NCBI RefSeq assembly: GCF_963676685.1
Contig: NC_092354.1
Coordinates: 22,600,193 to 22,664,192 of the forward strand
Source of the DNA: Mytilus edulis
Taxonomy: Eukaryota > Mollusca > Bivalvia > Mytilida > Mytilidae
Direction: 5' to 3'
DNA: 64,000 nt
In this document: positions 22,701-34,900 of the stretch, in pieces
Layout: each line of letters starts with the position of its first letter
Numbering within the stretch: position 1 is the first letter of the stretch
Made by a program: the position numbers and the translations under genes
The notes under the pieces: model-generated
Told to the model about the DNA's origin: nothing
The model's database searches: none
Seen by the model: the letters and a program-made list of their open reading frames with translations, nothing else

Positions 22701-25700
22701 CTCCCCAGTCTTGGAATGTGCATCCGAGTGGGAACCAGTTGTAGAAGATGAGCAACCTGAGGTAAGTTATATATTTTTTACTTTAATGAATGTTAGAATA
22801 AGGAAGCTACCATTTCATTTTTAGGGGGATGGGCTATGATGAAAAGTTCCTGCCTTTTTATTTTTCACTCTATTCGGTACTGTCTTTATTTTATTAGTTT
22901 ATCCCGTCTTTTAAATAAATTATTATCCTGCCTATTTTATTTTTTTTGCTCATCTTGCCTTTTAATCTCCACCCCTCCATCAAAATCGAAAGTGTCTTAT
23001 AAGTCAGTTGTGGCCCCCGTCACGTGTGTTCTAATTATCAAACTCACCTTATGGTCATTTTCCCCTCAATTGTTTTGTTCATTTTCCCACTTTTCCTTTT
23101 TCATTGTTTTTGCAGACCCCAATTTTAACCCCTTATATCCCACATTACAATCGTCCCCACCCCCTCAAGAAACATACGCCTTTTTCTAGACCATAGACAC
23201 TAACACTATCCCTTATCTAAACTTATAATCCAATTAATCATACACATGTATATAAATAAATGAATATTTATTGCATTACCAGCAACATTGCTCAAGCAAA
23301 AAAAAAGAAGATAGATCTATGACACTATATACAGAAAACAAAATTAATACACTTTGCAGAGAACACTTAAATGATTTAAAAAGTTTCTTGGTTTAACTGT
23401 TTGGAGCAGCTTTTATCAACAACAAAAAATGACTTTCGTCTATATGTGCATTAGCAATATCATTTTGGCAAATCATTATATTTAAGTGCTTTTGAACAGG
23501 ACAAATCAACACAAAATGATATTCATCTTCAATGTTGTTCATTTTACAACATATAAAAACACGATTGTCATAGCGACCTGTTTCTTTTTCTTTTTTTCTA
23601 AGTTTTACTACGCAATAACAACATTATTTTAATAATTTTTGGCAAAAATAAAATAAAAACATTGTTTTAATATTCCTTTTTTTTTGGTAAAATCTATATG
23701 TTAAAAATATTCATTTACCTAATTTGTTTTTGTTTTAGAATGAGAGAGACATCGGTCTGGTTGCCGCCCTAGAGGAGTCACTTGGTCCGGCGTCTGCAGA
23801 TTTGTCAATTCCAGACTTATCGTTCAACATTTCTTTACCGTTTGATCATAAAATTGTTGAAAGGTATGGTTATGTATAAAATACCATAACAAGAGTTATA
23901 TATTATTATTTAAATTAGATTTTTTTTTGTTTATAGAATATCATAAAAAAATATATATAATTATTTAGTAGGTAATATGTTAAAAGAAATCGACGATATA
24001 TATATAAAATTTCAGACAGTAACTTTTAAATACCTAGGCGTTAGATAATTGCCTAGGATTTAAGCTTTATGCCTATAATTTCAGATCACGTATTGCCGCT
24101 AACATGAATATAAATGTAAAATGTTCTTTCAAATCTCTTAAGGAAATCTGGGAACAGTATATCTAATATATATGTTCCTGAGGAAATTAAGGGTCATTGG
24201 CCTTCTTTTCCAATTAAGATTAGGGAGCAACCATTTTGACTTCAAGTCTGCTCAAATTGCGGGATAGGCTCTCTATGTTGAAGACCCATTGGTGCTTTTG
24301 GGCTGTTTTCTGCTTCTTGGTCGGGTTGTTGTCTTATTGACACATATGTTAACTTAAAACAAGGCATACGATTACCAGAATTCAGTAATTAATTACCTTT
24401 TTTTCTTTTTTAGTGAATCAGACGACAGCACAGACTCCGATACATCAGATTCCTCTACCGACGACACTGTCCAATCACATTTCTCCATCAAAAACCTAGA
24501 CCCATCAGATTCCTCCTCCGACGAATCCATCACATCAGATTCCTCCATCGAAGACAGACCTGTAACCTTTGAGGTAGTTGAGAGTGGTACGACGAGAAAA
24601 GCAAAGAAGTTGGTCAGCAGCGACGGCTATTCATACACAGTAAAGGTAATTTAACTAACTTAAAAAAATGCATTTATTGCAACAGGATTGGGGTATAATA
24701 TAGATGGACAGTAAATTTTCTCGTTAAATGCGTTAATTTTATTTCAATTCTTTATACTTATCCGGTAGTAAATAGATATACTAAGATGTGGTATGAGTGC
24801 CAATGAGACAACTCTCCATCCAAGTCACAATTTATAAAAGTAAACCATTATAGGTTCTCAACACGGAGCCATGGCTCACATCGAACAGCAAGCTATAAAA
24901 GGCCCCAAAAATGAATAGTGTCGAACAATTCAAACGGTAAAATGTATTTGTATATGTAAAATTAAGATGATGTGGTATTTTTGGCAGTTAAATGAGACAA
25001 CTCTCCATAAGAGACCAAATGACATAGAAATCTAGAACTTGTACCGTATGGTACAAAAATGAGCAAAACCCATACCGCCGTGATAGTCAGCATGTAAAGG
25101 TCCATAAATGACAAATGAAAAGTAATTCAACATATTAATGTACAAAAAATGGGGAAAAAATGATACACAGTAATATACGAAAACCATGCACTGATTGAAT
25201 TGATGTAAAAAGAAATATGATACAGCATTTGCTGTTAATGTTTAATCTTGTATAAAAATTAAAACCTATTTTTTATTTTTCAGAATGCTACATCACGTAC
25301 TATCCACTGGAAATGCAGTGTTCGCAACAAGACCATCTATTGTAAAGCAACTGTTGCACAGAGGGGCCAGAACTTTATCCGAGGGGCTCACCTACACATT
25401 CACCGGAATGATCCGGGTGTTGTACAAAAGACAAAGTTAAGAGCTGAGGTAATTTTTATAGACAGTGTTTATATTTATCTGAAATATCTGTTATTGGTTA
25501 GTGCTGATTCATATAAAAAAGGAGATGTGGTATGATTGCCAATGAGACAACTATCCACAAAAGACCAAAATGACACAGACATTAACAACTATAGGTCACC
25601 GTTCGGCCTTCAACAATGAGCAAAGCCCATACCGCATATAGTCCGCTATAAAAGGCCCCGATAAGACAATGTAAAACAATTCAAACGAGAAAACTAACGG

Positions 25701-28700
25701 CCTTATTTATGTAAAAAAAAAAAAGAACGAAAAAAACAACGAAAAACAAATATGTTACACATAAACAAACGACAACCACTGAATTACAGGTTCCTGACTT
25801 TGGACAGGCACATACATAAATAATGTGGCGGGGTTAAACATGTTAGCGGGATAGACTATTGCCATTTCAATGAATAATTTTAATACAGCTAAAATAAAAA
25901 AAAGGACATGTAGTATGATTACCAATGAGTAAACTATCCACCAGAGACCAATGTTTACCAGCTATAGGTCACAGTACGACCTTCAACAATGAGAACAACC
26001 CATCATGTACAATATGTTTTACTTTTATATCACGGTTAGTATGGTGTCCGGCTAGGATCATGGTTTTTAGGTGATTTGATTGGACTTTTAGAAAGTGACT
26101 ACTTTTATTTCGAGTGAATATAATAAACTAGAGGCTCTAAAGAGCCTGTGTCGCTCACCTTGGTCTATGTGAATATTAAACAAAGGAAGCAGATTGAAAA
26201 TTGACTACAAAGGTCAATAACTCCTACAGGGGTCAATTGACCATTTCGTTCATGTTGACTTATTTGTAGATCTTACTTTGCTGAAAATTATTGCTGTTTA
26301 TAGTTTACCTATATCTATAATAATATTCAACATAATAACCAAAAACAGCAAAATGTCCTTAAAATTACCAATTCAGGGGCCGCAACCCAAAAACAGGTTG
26401 TTCAATTCATCTGAAAATTTCAGGGCAGATAGATCTTGACCTGATTAACAATTTTACTTCATGTCAAATTTTCTCTAAATTATTTGGTTTTTGAGTTATA
26501 AGCCAAAAACTGCATTTTACCCCTATGTTCTATTTTTAGCCGTGGCGGCCATCTTGGTTTGATGGCCAGGTCACCGGACACATTTTTTAAACAAGAAACC
26601 CCAAAGATGATTGTGGCCAAGTTTGGATCAATTTGGCACAGCAGTTTCAGAGAAGAAGATTTTAGTAAAAGATATATAAAATTTACGAAAAATGGTTAAA
26701 AATTGACTTTAAAGGGCAATAACTCCAAAAGAGGTCAACTGACCATTTTGGTCATGTTGACTTATTTGTAAATCTGACCTTGCTGAACATTATTGCTGTT
26801 TACAGTTTACCTATATCTATAATATTATTCAATATAATAACCAAAAACAGCAAAATTTCCTTAAAATTACCAATTCAGGGGCCGCAACCCAAAAACAGGT
26901 TGTTCAATTCATCTGAAAATTTCAGGGCAGATAGATCTTGACCTGATTAACAATTTTACTTCATGTCAAATTTTCTCTAAATTATTTGGTTTTTGAGTTA
27001 TAAGCCAAAAACTGCATTTTACCCCTATGTTCTATTTTTAGCCGTGGCGGCCATCTTGGTTTGATGGCCAGGTCACCGGACACATTTTTTAAACTAGAAA
27101 CCCCAAAGATGATTGTGGCCAAGTTTGGATCAATTTGGCACAGCAGTTTCAGAGAAGAAGATTTTAGTAAAAGATATATAAAATTTACGAAAAATGGTTA
27201 AAAATTGACTTTAAAGGGCAATAACTCCAAAAGAGGTCAACTGACCATTTTGGTCATGTTGACTTATTTGTAAATCTGACCTTGATGAACATTATTGCTG
27301 TTTACAGTTTACCTATATCTATAATAATATTCAATATAATAACCAAAAACAGCAAAATTTCCTTAAAATTACCAATTCTGGGGCCGCAACCCAAAAACAG
27401 GTTGTCCAATTCATCTGAAAATTTCAGGGCAGATAGATCTTGACCTGATTAACAATTTTACTTCATGTCAGATTTGCTCTAAATGCTTTGGTTTTTGAGT
27501 TATAAGCCAAAAACTGCATTTTACCCCTATGTTCTATTTATAGCCATGGCGTTCATCTTGGTTAGTTGGCGGGGTCACCGGACACAATTTTTAAACTAGA
27601 TACCCAAATGATGATTGTGGCCAAGTTTCAAATAATTTGGCCCAGCAGTTTCAGAGGAGAAGATTTTTCTAAAAGATTACTAAGATTTACGAAAAATGGT
27701 TAAAAATTGACTATAAAGGGCAATAACTCCTAAAGTGGTCAACTGATCATTTTGGTCATGTTGACTTATTTGTAGATCTTACTTTGCTGAACATTATTGC
27801 TTTTTACAGTTTATCTCTATCTAAAATAATATTCAAGATAATAACCAAAAACAACAAAATTTCCTTAAAATTACCAATTCAGGGGCAGCAACCTAACAAC
27901 GGAATGTCAGATTCATCTGAAAATTTCAGAGCAGATAGATCTTAACCTGATTAACAATATTACCCCATGTCAGATTTGCCCTAAATGCTTTGGTTTTTGA
28001 GTTATAAGCCAAAAACTGCATTTTACCCCTATGTTCTATTTATAGCCATGGCGGCCATCTTGGTTAGTTGGCGGGGTCACCGGACACAATTTTTAAACTA
28101 GATACCCCAATGATGATTGTGGCCAAGTTTGGTTACATTTGGCCTAGTAGTTTCAGAGGAGAAGATTTTTGTAAAAGTTAACGCCGGACGCAGGACGACG
28201 ACGACGGACGACGACGACGGACGCCGGACGCCAAGTGATGAGAAAAGCTCACTTGGCCCTTTGGGCCAGGTGAGCTAAAAATGTAAACAAATGCAATTAA
28301 ATGTGTGAATCACATTTGCATTTTATGACGGAAGTAACAAAAGTCACGCAATGTCTTACATTAGTTAAACACGTTTTAAAAATATTTTTGATCTTTTCAG
28401 GTAATGTCAGAAGCTGCTATACATGCCAATAAGTCTGCTGCTGCCATTGTCAAAGAGAAGTTGCACACCATTAGTGGCAAAGACTACAACCTCCATAACC
28501 CCACTAACCTTACCAGAGCGATCAACAGACTCCGACAAGAGCGGTGTCTAAAGGAACCCATAGATTTAAACAAGAGGTACTTGATTAAAGCTAATATTTG
28601 TCATTCACGCAGTTGTTAATATTTAAATCTGTTTACTAAGGTAGACGTACGTGTGTAGAAGTTCAGTACATGCACTATGAGGTCACTGTAAGGCCTTCAA

Positions 28701-29143
28701 AAATGAACAAAAACAACATAAGGCAGCAACCATTTGATTTTCTGGGGGGGGGGGGGGTCTATGGTTTTTTTTGGAAAAAAAAGTTTGTTTCCAGTTTTTG
28801 GAGAAAAAAATAATCCCTAGAAAATCAAATGGTTGCTGCCTAACATCATGCTCATGTTATGATAAAAAAAAAAATGAAATTTTTTACATTCTTCATAATA
28901 ATTTTATTTTGTTTTTAACTAATTCTATACACAAATAATTTCAATTTGGGTCGAAAAGCATGTTCTGAATTGTGCAATAAAAATGTTTTATATTTGACTG
29001 TTTTAATCCTATAGGTTGGCATAGGTGCTAAGATGGTAAAACAGGCCAGGTCCAACCACGCTTCTACCGCATCGGATCGGTATATTCAGAAGACGAGTAG
29101 TCATGAGCTGCTAAAGTTACCAGACTACTTAGAAACTAATTGA
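19777..29143 (+). CDS. PHD-like finger plus FLYWCH zinc-finger protein, seven exons
   Basis: Predicted exons: 19777-19882, 22631-22761, 23739-23863, 24414-24645, 25284-25448, 28401-28576 and a last exon ending at 29143. All junctions are GT/AG and all phases agree through exon 6 (311 codons plus two bases). Residues 6-59 form a PHD-like Cys4-His-Cys3 pattern: C6, C9, C22, C25, H30, C33, C56 or C57, C59. Residues about 122-170 are acidic and Ser-rich. Residues 173-238 fit FLYWCH: F173, L187, Y193, W207, C209, C218, H236, H238. Exon 6 resembles the helical region after FLYWCH in Mutator-like (MULE) transposases, but no DDE catalytic domain follows. I infer a DNA-binding nuclear protein, perhaps a host gene derived from a transposase N-terminus. 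A truncated transposon is the alternative. Confidence 0.7.
20045..20515 (+). repeat. Intron 1 repeats: CCAGTCAAGGTC fragment and GATGTGATATG mussel repeat
   Basis: The first part (GTGCAAGGGCTGTAATTCC) is the reverse of the segment near 38790-38825. From about 20166 a full-length member of the GATGTGGTATG family follows. Confidence 0.6.
21240..21573 (-). pseudogene. LINE ORF2 C-terminal remnant, frameshifted
   Basis: Reading on the minus strand, one frame gives K-L-R-T-Y-R-T-L-K-T-E-C. A shifted frame gives C-F-M-C-D-N-K-M-E-T-E-E-H-V-L-L-E-C with a stop at about 21235. This is the C-x2-C...H-x4-C knuckle found at the end of non-LTR ORF2 proteins and matches the LINE at 32-35.5 kb (K-L-R-T-Y-K-L-L-K-T-E-F). 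At least one frameshift; it lies in intron 1 of the FLYWCH gene. Confidence 0.6.
22228..22510 (+). repeat. GAATGGAAATGGGGAATGTG-family repeat
   Basis: Copy with AAAATTGAGAATTGAAATGG at the left and AAATGCGGCGGGTGTAAAC at the right. It ends about 120 bp before exon 2 of the FLYWCH gene. Confidence 0.65.
22631..22761 (+). CDS. FLYWCH gene exon 2 (second half of the PHD-like finger)
   Basis: Acceptor TACATTTCAG and donor GTAAGT. The exon completes a glycine codon split after exon 1 (phase 1) and ends in phase 0. It carries the last zinc ligands in E-C-C-N-C, then an acidic tail. The intron splits the finger between its two halves. Confidence 0.65.
23255..23600 (-). pseudogene. LINE ORF2 C-terminal remnant with 3' UTR
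   Basis: The minus strand encodes C-C-K-M-N-N-I-E-D-E-Y-H-F-V-L-I-C-P, the terminal Cys/His knuckle of a LINE ORF2, with a stop after A-P-N-S. Toward 23255 it continues into an AT-rich 3' UTR with ATTTATTT. 5'-truncated; in intron 2 of the FLYWCH gene. Confidence 0.6.
24781..25130 (+). repeat. Two partial GATGTGGTATG-family repeats in intron 4
   Basis: One copy starts at AAGATGTGGTATGAGTGCC (24783), another at AAGATGATGTGGTATTTTTG (about 24963). Both contain AATGAGACAACTCTCCAT. Confidence 0.6.
25284..25448 (+). CDS. FLYWCH gene exon 5 (core of the FLYWCH finger)
   Basis: Acceptor TATTTTTCAG, donor GTAATT; 55 codons, phase 0 at both ends. It encodes I-H-W-K-C, C-K-A-T and H-L-H-I-H, the W-x-C, C and H-x-H ligands of FLYWCH. 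The F, L and Y positions come from the preceding exon. Confidence 0.7.
25518..26010 (+). repeat. GATGTGGTATG-family repeats in intron 5
   Basis: A near full-length copy (25518-25855) is followed by a second short one (about 25903-26010) starting GGACATGTAGTATGATTACC. Confidence 0.65.
26120..28275 (+). repeat. Composite element with about four 502-bp tandem units
   Basis: Landmark GCCGTGGCGGCCATCTTGG or its variants occurs at 26539, 27041, 27543 and 28045, an even 502-bp spacing. The left end reads GAGCCTGTGTCGCTCACCTT. The right end is a CGACGACGG microsatellite (about 28190-28235), then CCTTTGGGCCAGGTGAGCTA. Known relatives are widespread in bivalves. Possibly a non-autonomous Helitron- or pearl-like element; class is inference. 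It lies entirely in intron 5 of the FLYWCH gene. Confidence 0.7.
28722..28840. mobile_element. Hairpin MITE, PIF/Harbinger-like by TWA target site
   Basis: GGCAGCAACCATTTGATTTT at the left is mirrored by AAAATCAAATGGTTGCTGCC at the right, flanked by TAA on both sides (28719-28721, 28841-28843). Related copies at 41445-41731 and 42048-42246 have TTA on both sides. It lies in intron 6 of the FLYWCH gene. Confidence 0.65.
29015..29143 (+). CDS. FLYWCH gene last exon, acceptor ambiguous
   Basis: The best acceptor (TTTTAATCCTATAG, ending 29014) would give K-R-L-A and an immediate stop. A weaker acceptor, GGCCAG ending at 29049, restores the frame for 30 more codons (S-N-H-A-S-T-A-S-D-R-Y-I and on to L-E-T-N) to TGA at 29141-29143. 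Reading through the exon 6 donor instead gives 15 codons to a stop at about 28619. Transcript data would settle it. Confidence 0.45.
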   Translation, partial: VGIGAKMVKQARSNHASTASDRYIQKTSSHELLKLPDYLETN

Positions 29144-29508
29144 ACGAACTGAACACGTTATTGTTGTGTGCTTTGTATGTTATTTTCTATTTGGATGACA
29201 AAGTCTAGTGCTTTTTATGCTACTTTCTGTAACCAAGACCATCTACTAAGAATCTGCCTTCAAGTGAATGAACTAAACACGTTATTGCTTGTGTATTTTG
29301 TATTGTTTTTTTTTGTCTACTTAAACGACAGTCCAGTGCTTTATATTCTATTTTCTTAAAACTAATTGGTCGAACTAGACATTGCCAACCATCGCCTTTA
29401 TATGTTATTCTGCATTTGTTTTAAATACGCAATATGCTAGTGCTGTGTCTTATTTGATCTGTAACCATTCTAATTAATAGTACTTATTGTTATTCTATTA
29501 TGATGAAC

Positions 29509-29514
29509 AATAAA
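29509..29514 (+). other. Candidate polyadenylation signal AATAAA
   Basis: AATAAA about 365 nt after the FLYWCH gene stop, followed by a T-rich stretch. Plausible 3' end of that transcript. Confidence 0.45.
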
Positions 29515-29889
29515 AACATGCAATATAGTCATTTCTGTTTTTTTTTAATCGGCCATGTGGTGTATATAGATAAAGGGGGAAATTATAGTGTAATACAACC
29601 GTAACATCAACATCACGATAAAAAAAGTCAACAACACGGGTAGTAACATCGTCATTTATCGAATAGTGTGTACTGTATAGTTATTAAGTCGCGGTTTGGT
29701 TAGGTTAGGTTACTTCCCTGAACTAATTAAGATGTTTGAATCTATATTGTAATACAGGCGATTCACATCGAAATTGTTGTTTTGAAGAAATTGATGCTGA
29801 ATAAGATGTTTTGATTCTATAAATTAAAAAACAAATACAAACTAAGTATGCACATTCAACACATCGTCATTGAATTCTGGCTTATTTAA

Positions 29890-30350
29890 AAAAAGATAAC
29901 AAGCTGTGGTTTGATGGACAATTAAACACAAGAGACCGAATAATATTGAAGTTAACCATGATATATAGCTAGGTCATCGAACGGCATTCAACAATAAACA
30001 AAGCCAGGTTCTTCATCTGGAATTTATGACACTATATTGTTTTTATGTCCACCAACGATAGTCTGGGATATAGTCATAATATTAGCCTGTTGTTGAAAAA
30101 CTAAACCTGCAGGCTGCAACGTTAATTGTTGTGGCGATACATACATGTGTTAAAATTCTTGGCTAATAATGAACCCCAACGAAAAACAAAATGGAAGCCT
30201 GGGGTATTAGTATGGAGTATACACCTAGTAAGTTCGGACATCGTCATACAAAACAACAAAACAAAATGCAATTACAGACGGGCCAAAATGTTACCCGACT
30301 GATGGCGATGAAGACACAGTATGGTAGACTAGAAGACAGACTGGTAGACA
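29890..30350 (+). other. Repeat fragments between the FLYWCH gene and the LINEs
   Basis: A degenerate GATGTGGTATG-family copy runs at about 29893-30010. The 125-codon open frame at 30191-30568 covers repeat-like sequence and a low-complexity tail of poly-A and poly-T tracts; I see no domain and do not call a gene. Confidence 0.4.
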
Positions 30351-30599
30351 CATACACCGTTAGGGGGCTATGGTTTTTTTTTGGAAAAAAAAGTTTCTTT
30401 CCAGTTTTTGGAGAAAAAAATAATTTGTTTTTGATTCTGAGAAAAAAAAATTGTTTGTTTCACCCTCAGCTGCCACTCTATGTAATGCTAAAAATGAAAG
30501 AAAAAAATTTCCAAAAAAAAACGTACGCTGGCCGTGGTAAAAAATCATGCACGCTACTAATACGTTAGTACTTTTTGATGCATTCAACCTGTCAATCAT

Positions 30600-31085
30600 A
30601 TCTGTATCGTTTGCACAACGAGCTTAAAACGTTTATTGGGCGTGCGAGAGGCGTACCTCAGCGTTTATCGGGCGTTCAGGCGACGTATGTTGCCGTATGT
30701 CTGGTGTTTGTCTAACGTAGATGTACTCTACGAAGGAGAAAAGTCTATTGAACGTATTTGAGACGCGTCCCGGTCATATCTGGAACGAAAATCCGTGCTT
30801 TCGGAGTGTCTGTGAGGTTAAATTATGGGGTGTTTGTTTTAGTTAAAGTCGAATGCCCTTAACGTGTCTCAAATTATCTGTAGCGTTTTCAACGCTCTTG
30901 TAGCGTGTATAGTATGTGCGTGTAGCTTACAGGTATACGCGGGGACAGCATAAAAATTTCCGGGAGAAAAAGCGTTCACCAAGCGTATACATACCTTTGC
31001 ATTTCGACGTACTTTAAACTTATGCAACGCTGGTTTAATGCTTGCTTAGCGTGTTTTTGGCGTGCAACTTACGCATACGGACTTT
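30600..31085. repeat. GCGT/ACGC-rich degenerate block
   Basis: Motifs such as GCGTTTATTGGGCGTGCG, CAGCGTTTATCGGGCGTTC and TAGCGTGTATAG recur without fixed spacing. The block has visibly more CpG than its AT-rich surroundings. No coding frame seen. Confidence 0.4.
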
Positions 31086-31270
31086 GGTTAGTTTTCTGTT
31101 TTGACTGATTGTTTTACATTTTCATTTCGGGGCCTTTTACAGCCAACTATGCGGTATGTGCTTTGCTCATTGTTGAAGTCCGTAAAGTGACCCATAGTTT
31201 GTAATTTGTGTGTTATTTTGGTTTCTTGTCGATAGTTGTCTCATTGACATCATACCACATCTTCTTTTTT
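31086..31270 (-). repeat. GATGTGGTATG-family repeat, reverse copy
   Basis: Reads in reverse AAGAAGATGTGGTATGATGT; it ends near GTTTTCTGTTTTGACTG on the plus strand. Confidence 0.65.
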
Positions 31271-31996
31271 ATATTTGATATCTTATCGCCGACCCTGCCA
31301 AGTCTGCTAAAATTGCATGCATGATTAATTTTAAGGTTATCAGTCGTAATTAAAGCGGCACATTTAATTCGTTGTTTCATTGCTTGAAGTATTATTTCTT
31401 ACATCTGCATGGTCAAATGAATTTTTTTTCAAATATATTTTAGATTTAGATTTCAGTTTTATAGTTGTTTTTTTCATATTGAACATCTACTTATCAGTCA
31501 CATTTTAATGATGTAAAGGATCAAGAGGTTATGTGACCTCTTTGTTTAAATAAAAAAGTAAATAATGATGCAATATTTAAACAAAGAAAATAACTTTAAA
31601 TTTAAAATGTTAATGAAAATAAAAACGGAAATATACTTCATAATTAACTTTAACGTTATTTCAATAAGCGATTTTTTTTTTGGAAAATCCTTTATAATAT
31701 TTTAAAGATTAAGTATGCACGTCCTTGTTCTATTCTAGACGTAAAATTTCAAGAAAGTGCAAAAAAGACATCGTTTTAATTTCAATATGATAAACATAGC
31801 CTGCTTTGTACATCATGTACATATTCCTTAGACTCATAATTTTAAATGAAATGAAAGTAAGACTTCTTTTATAGATTTAGTAAACAAATCTCGTTTCGAA
31901 TATAAATCGTATTGCTTACATGAAATCTTATCTTATATCTTAACACAGCTGGTTTCAACGTTTGACTCTAATTAAATAACTACGCATATATATTGA
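31271..31996. other. AT-rich stretch without recognised features
   Basis: No exon or repeat recognised. It ends in ATATATTGA, the target site of the LINE that follows. Confidence 0.4.
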
Positions 31997-34900
31997 TGAT
32001 GATAGTCGAAATTTAAGGGAAAATATTTTAACGGCAATGAACTATGATATAGTTGGAATTTGCGAAAGTCATTTGAGAAATGATCAAAGTTTAATTCTAG
32101 AAGGTTTTAAATGGATTGGAAATAATAGAAAACTAATTTCAAACAAGGCATGGCGTGGAAGTGGGGGAATCGGATTTTTAGTAAAAAACTCAGTTTATGA
32201 CAATTTTGAAGTTGATATTCTAGATGATAGTAGAGATGACATCTTATGGATTTATTTAAAAGGGAAGCATGACCCATATCTATGTATATATTTATGCGTG
32301 TGCTATTTACAACCCGAACGATCATGTAGAGGTAACATTGCACAGGAGTTTTATGACTATCTTCCTTCTCAAATGTACCTGTATAGTTCTGAGAATCCGA
32401 TTTTTATATGCGGTGACTTTAATGGGCGAGTTGGAGGTCTTCAGGATTTTAATGACTCCCTAGATCATCTACCTTCACGCCAACCTATAGACGACACACG
32501 GAATGCGTTTGGTGATTTCTTATTAGACTTTTTGAAGGACTCAAAATGTTGCATGTTAAATGGGCGTGGGGATCCCTTAAAGGACGATTTTACGTATGTT
32601 TCACCAATCGGGAAATCAGTAGTTGACTATATGATTGTTCCATACACAGTACTTCCGAATGTTTGCAACTTTGAAGTAAAACTGATTTCTTCCTTGTTAA
32701 TTGATTATGACATCCAACTAGCAACGAACTCACGAATACCGGATCACTCAATATTAACTTGTACACTAAATATCTCGGAATATGAAAGAATCCGCAACGA
32801 AAGGCTTAATAGATGTGAAACTAGCTCTAAAGGTATGAAATATCAATCTACACGTAAATATAATGTTTCCGCAATACCACAAGGTTTATTCGCGAGTGAG
32901 CGATGCACAAGGTGTCTTGAACATGTGGTTGACTCAATACTTGATGTTCGTAACATTGGCGGAAGAATAAACACTATTTATGAAACCCTCATTGACGCTC
33001 TTCACAATGAAATGGACGACAACATGGACTACATAGACTTCACACCAAGCTCTAACAAACGCAAACGACGAAACGCAAAGCCATACTGGAACAACGAATT
33101 ACGAGACTTATTAATAATTACGAACAAAGCAGAGAAAAACTATTTACATTTTAAAGGAGACAGGCGACTGAAAAACAATTTGAAAAACACATTTAAAGAA
33201 AAAAGGCGACAATTTGACAAACGTTTACGCCAGGAAGAACGGAAATATAAAGCTCAGAGACTTAATAATATTAAAACACTTAACCGTACTAATCCAAAAG
33301 AGTTCTGGCGGGAAGTAAATAAACTTGGTCCGGGAAAAGCTAATACAAATATCGATAGCGTGATAATGGATGATGGAAGTGTCTCTAGTAACCCAAATGA
33401 TATTTTGTCTAAATGGAAGTCGGAATATTCAAAACTCTTTTCCAGCGAGATCCAGCAAGCCGACTCTGGATTTATTGAGCAAATACAGCAACTAAACGAA
33501 CAGTTAGAACATGAATATGAAGCTCTCAATCCTTCTACCGAAACAATTGATACGGATTTACAACTCATGAGCGATCCGATCTCACTGGAAGAAACAAAAC
33601 GTGCATTGCAAAGTTTAAAGAATGGCAAAGCAGTTGGAATCGACAACATCCCCAATGAAATTTTAAAAAGTAACAATTTGACTTCCATTCTTCATGAGTT
33701 ATATAACGTTTGCTTCTTACATGGTGTAGTACCTGATATGTGGTGTCAAAGCATTATTTGTCCGATATTAAAGAACGGAAAGGATTATCGTGACCCGTTG
33801 GGATATAGAGGCATAAGTCTAATGTCAACTGTGGCTAAAGTTTTTAGTCAAATAATGAACGAAAGACTTGTAAGATATCTCGAGAACAACAATTTACTGA
33901 GCGAAGAACAAAATGGATTTAGGCGTCTAAGGTCATGTCTTGATCATATTTATTCTTTGTGCACAATTCTGCGAAATAGAAAACTGATGAATCTGGATAC
34001 ATTCTTATGTTTTGTCGACTTTAGTAAAGCGTTTGACTCGGTCAACCACACTATCTTGTGGAATAAACTTTTAAGTTCAGGAATATCTGGGAATATGTTC
34101 AAAACGATCAGATGTCTTTATTCAAAACTAAAAGTTGCTGTCCGATTATCGCCTGGTATACTCACGGAATGGTTCTCAATAGATTCTGGTGTTCGTCAAG
34201 GTGACAACCTCGCTCCGACACTTTTCGCTTTATTCATAGACAGCTTAGTGCCAGAGATTAACAGTCTATCTTATGGAGTTCCAATTGGAAATGGTATGGT
34301 CAGTTGCTTACTGTATGCAGATGATATTGTGTTTATATCTGAAAGTGTTCATGGTTTACAAACTCAGCTGGAAACTCTACATAAATGGACAACGTTAAAT
34401 TGTTTACATGTCAATATTGATAAAACGAAGATCATGCATATTCGGAAAGCTTCCGCCACTAGATGTGATTCAGAATTTATGCTTGGAAATACCCGGATTG
34501 ATTTTGCAAATAAATACCGCTACCTAGGCTTAATGATATCCGAAGATATGGACTACGCTGTTTCTGTGAAAGAGCTCTCAACAGCAGCTAGTAGAGCGCT
34601 TGGATCACTTACCTCAAAATACATTCATATGGGTAATATGGACGTTGCTACATATACAAAGATATTCGAAAATACGGTTATCCCTGTAATGGACTATGCG
34701 TCAGGGGTGTGAGGATCAAAGCGTTTTGATGTACTTGAAAGACTCCAGTATAGAGCAATCCGAACTTTCTTGGGTGTTAGAAATACCTCGCCGATTCCAG
34801 CAATAACAGGTGATATGGGATGGACTTCTATATTTGTAAACAATCAATGTAATATAGTTCGTTTATGGTGTAGACTTATGAAATTGCCTGATTTCAGGAT

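Noticed and set aside
22836-23189. 117-codon Phe/Ser-rich frame after FLYWCH exon 2
   Set aside because: The text (TTCCTGCCTTTTTATTTTTC and similar) is a decayed relative of the T-rich hairpin MITE interior.
30191-30599. Open frames of 125 (+) and 79 (-) codons
   Set aside because: They lie on repeat-derived and poly-A/poly-T sequence with no domain; splice or start context is not convincing.
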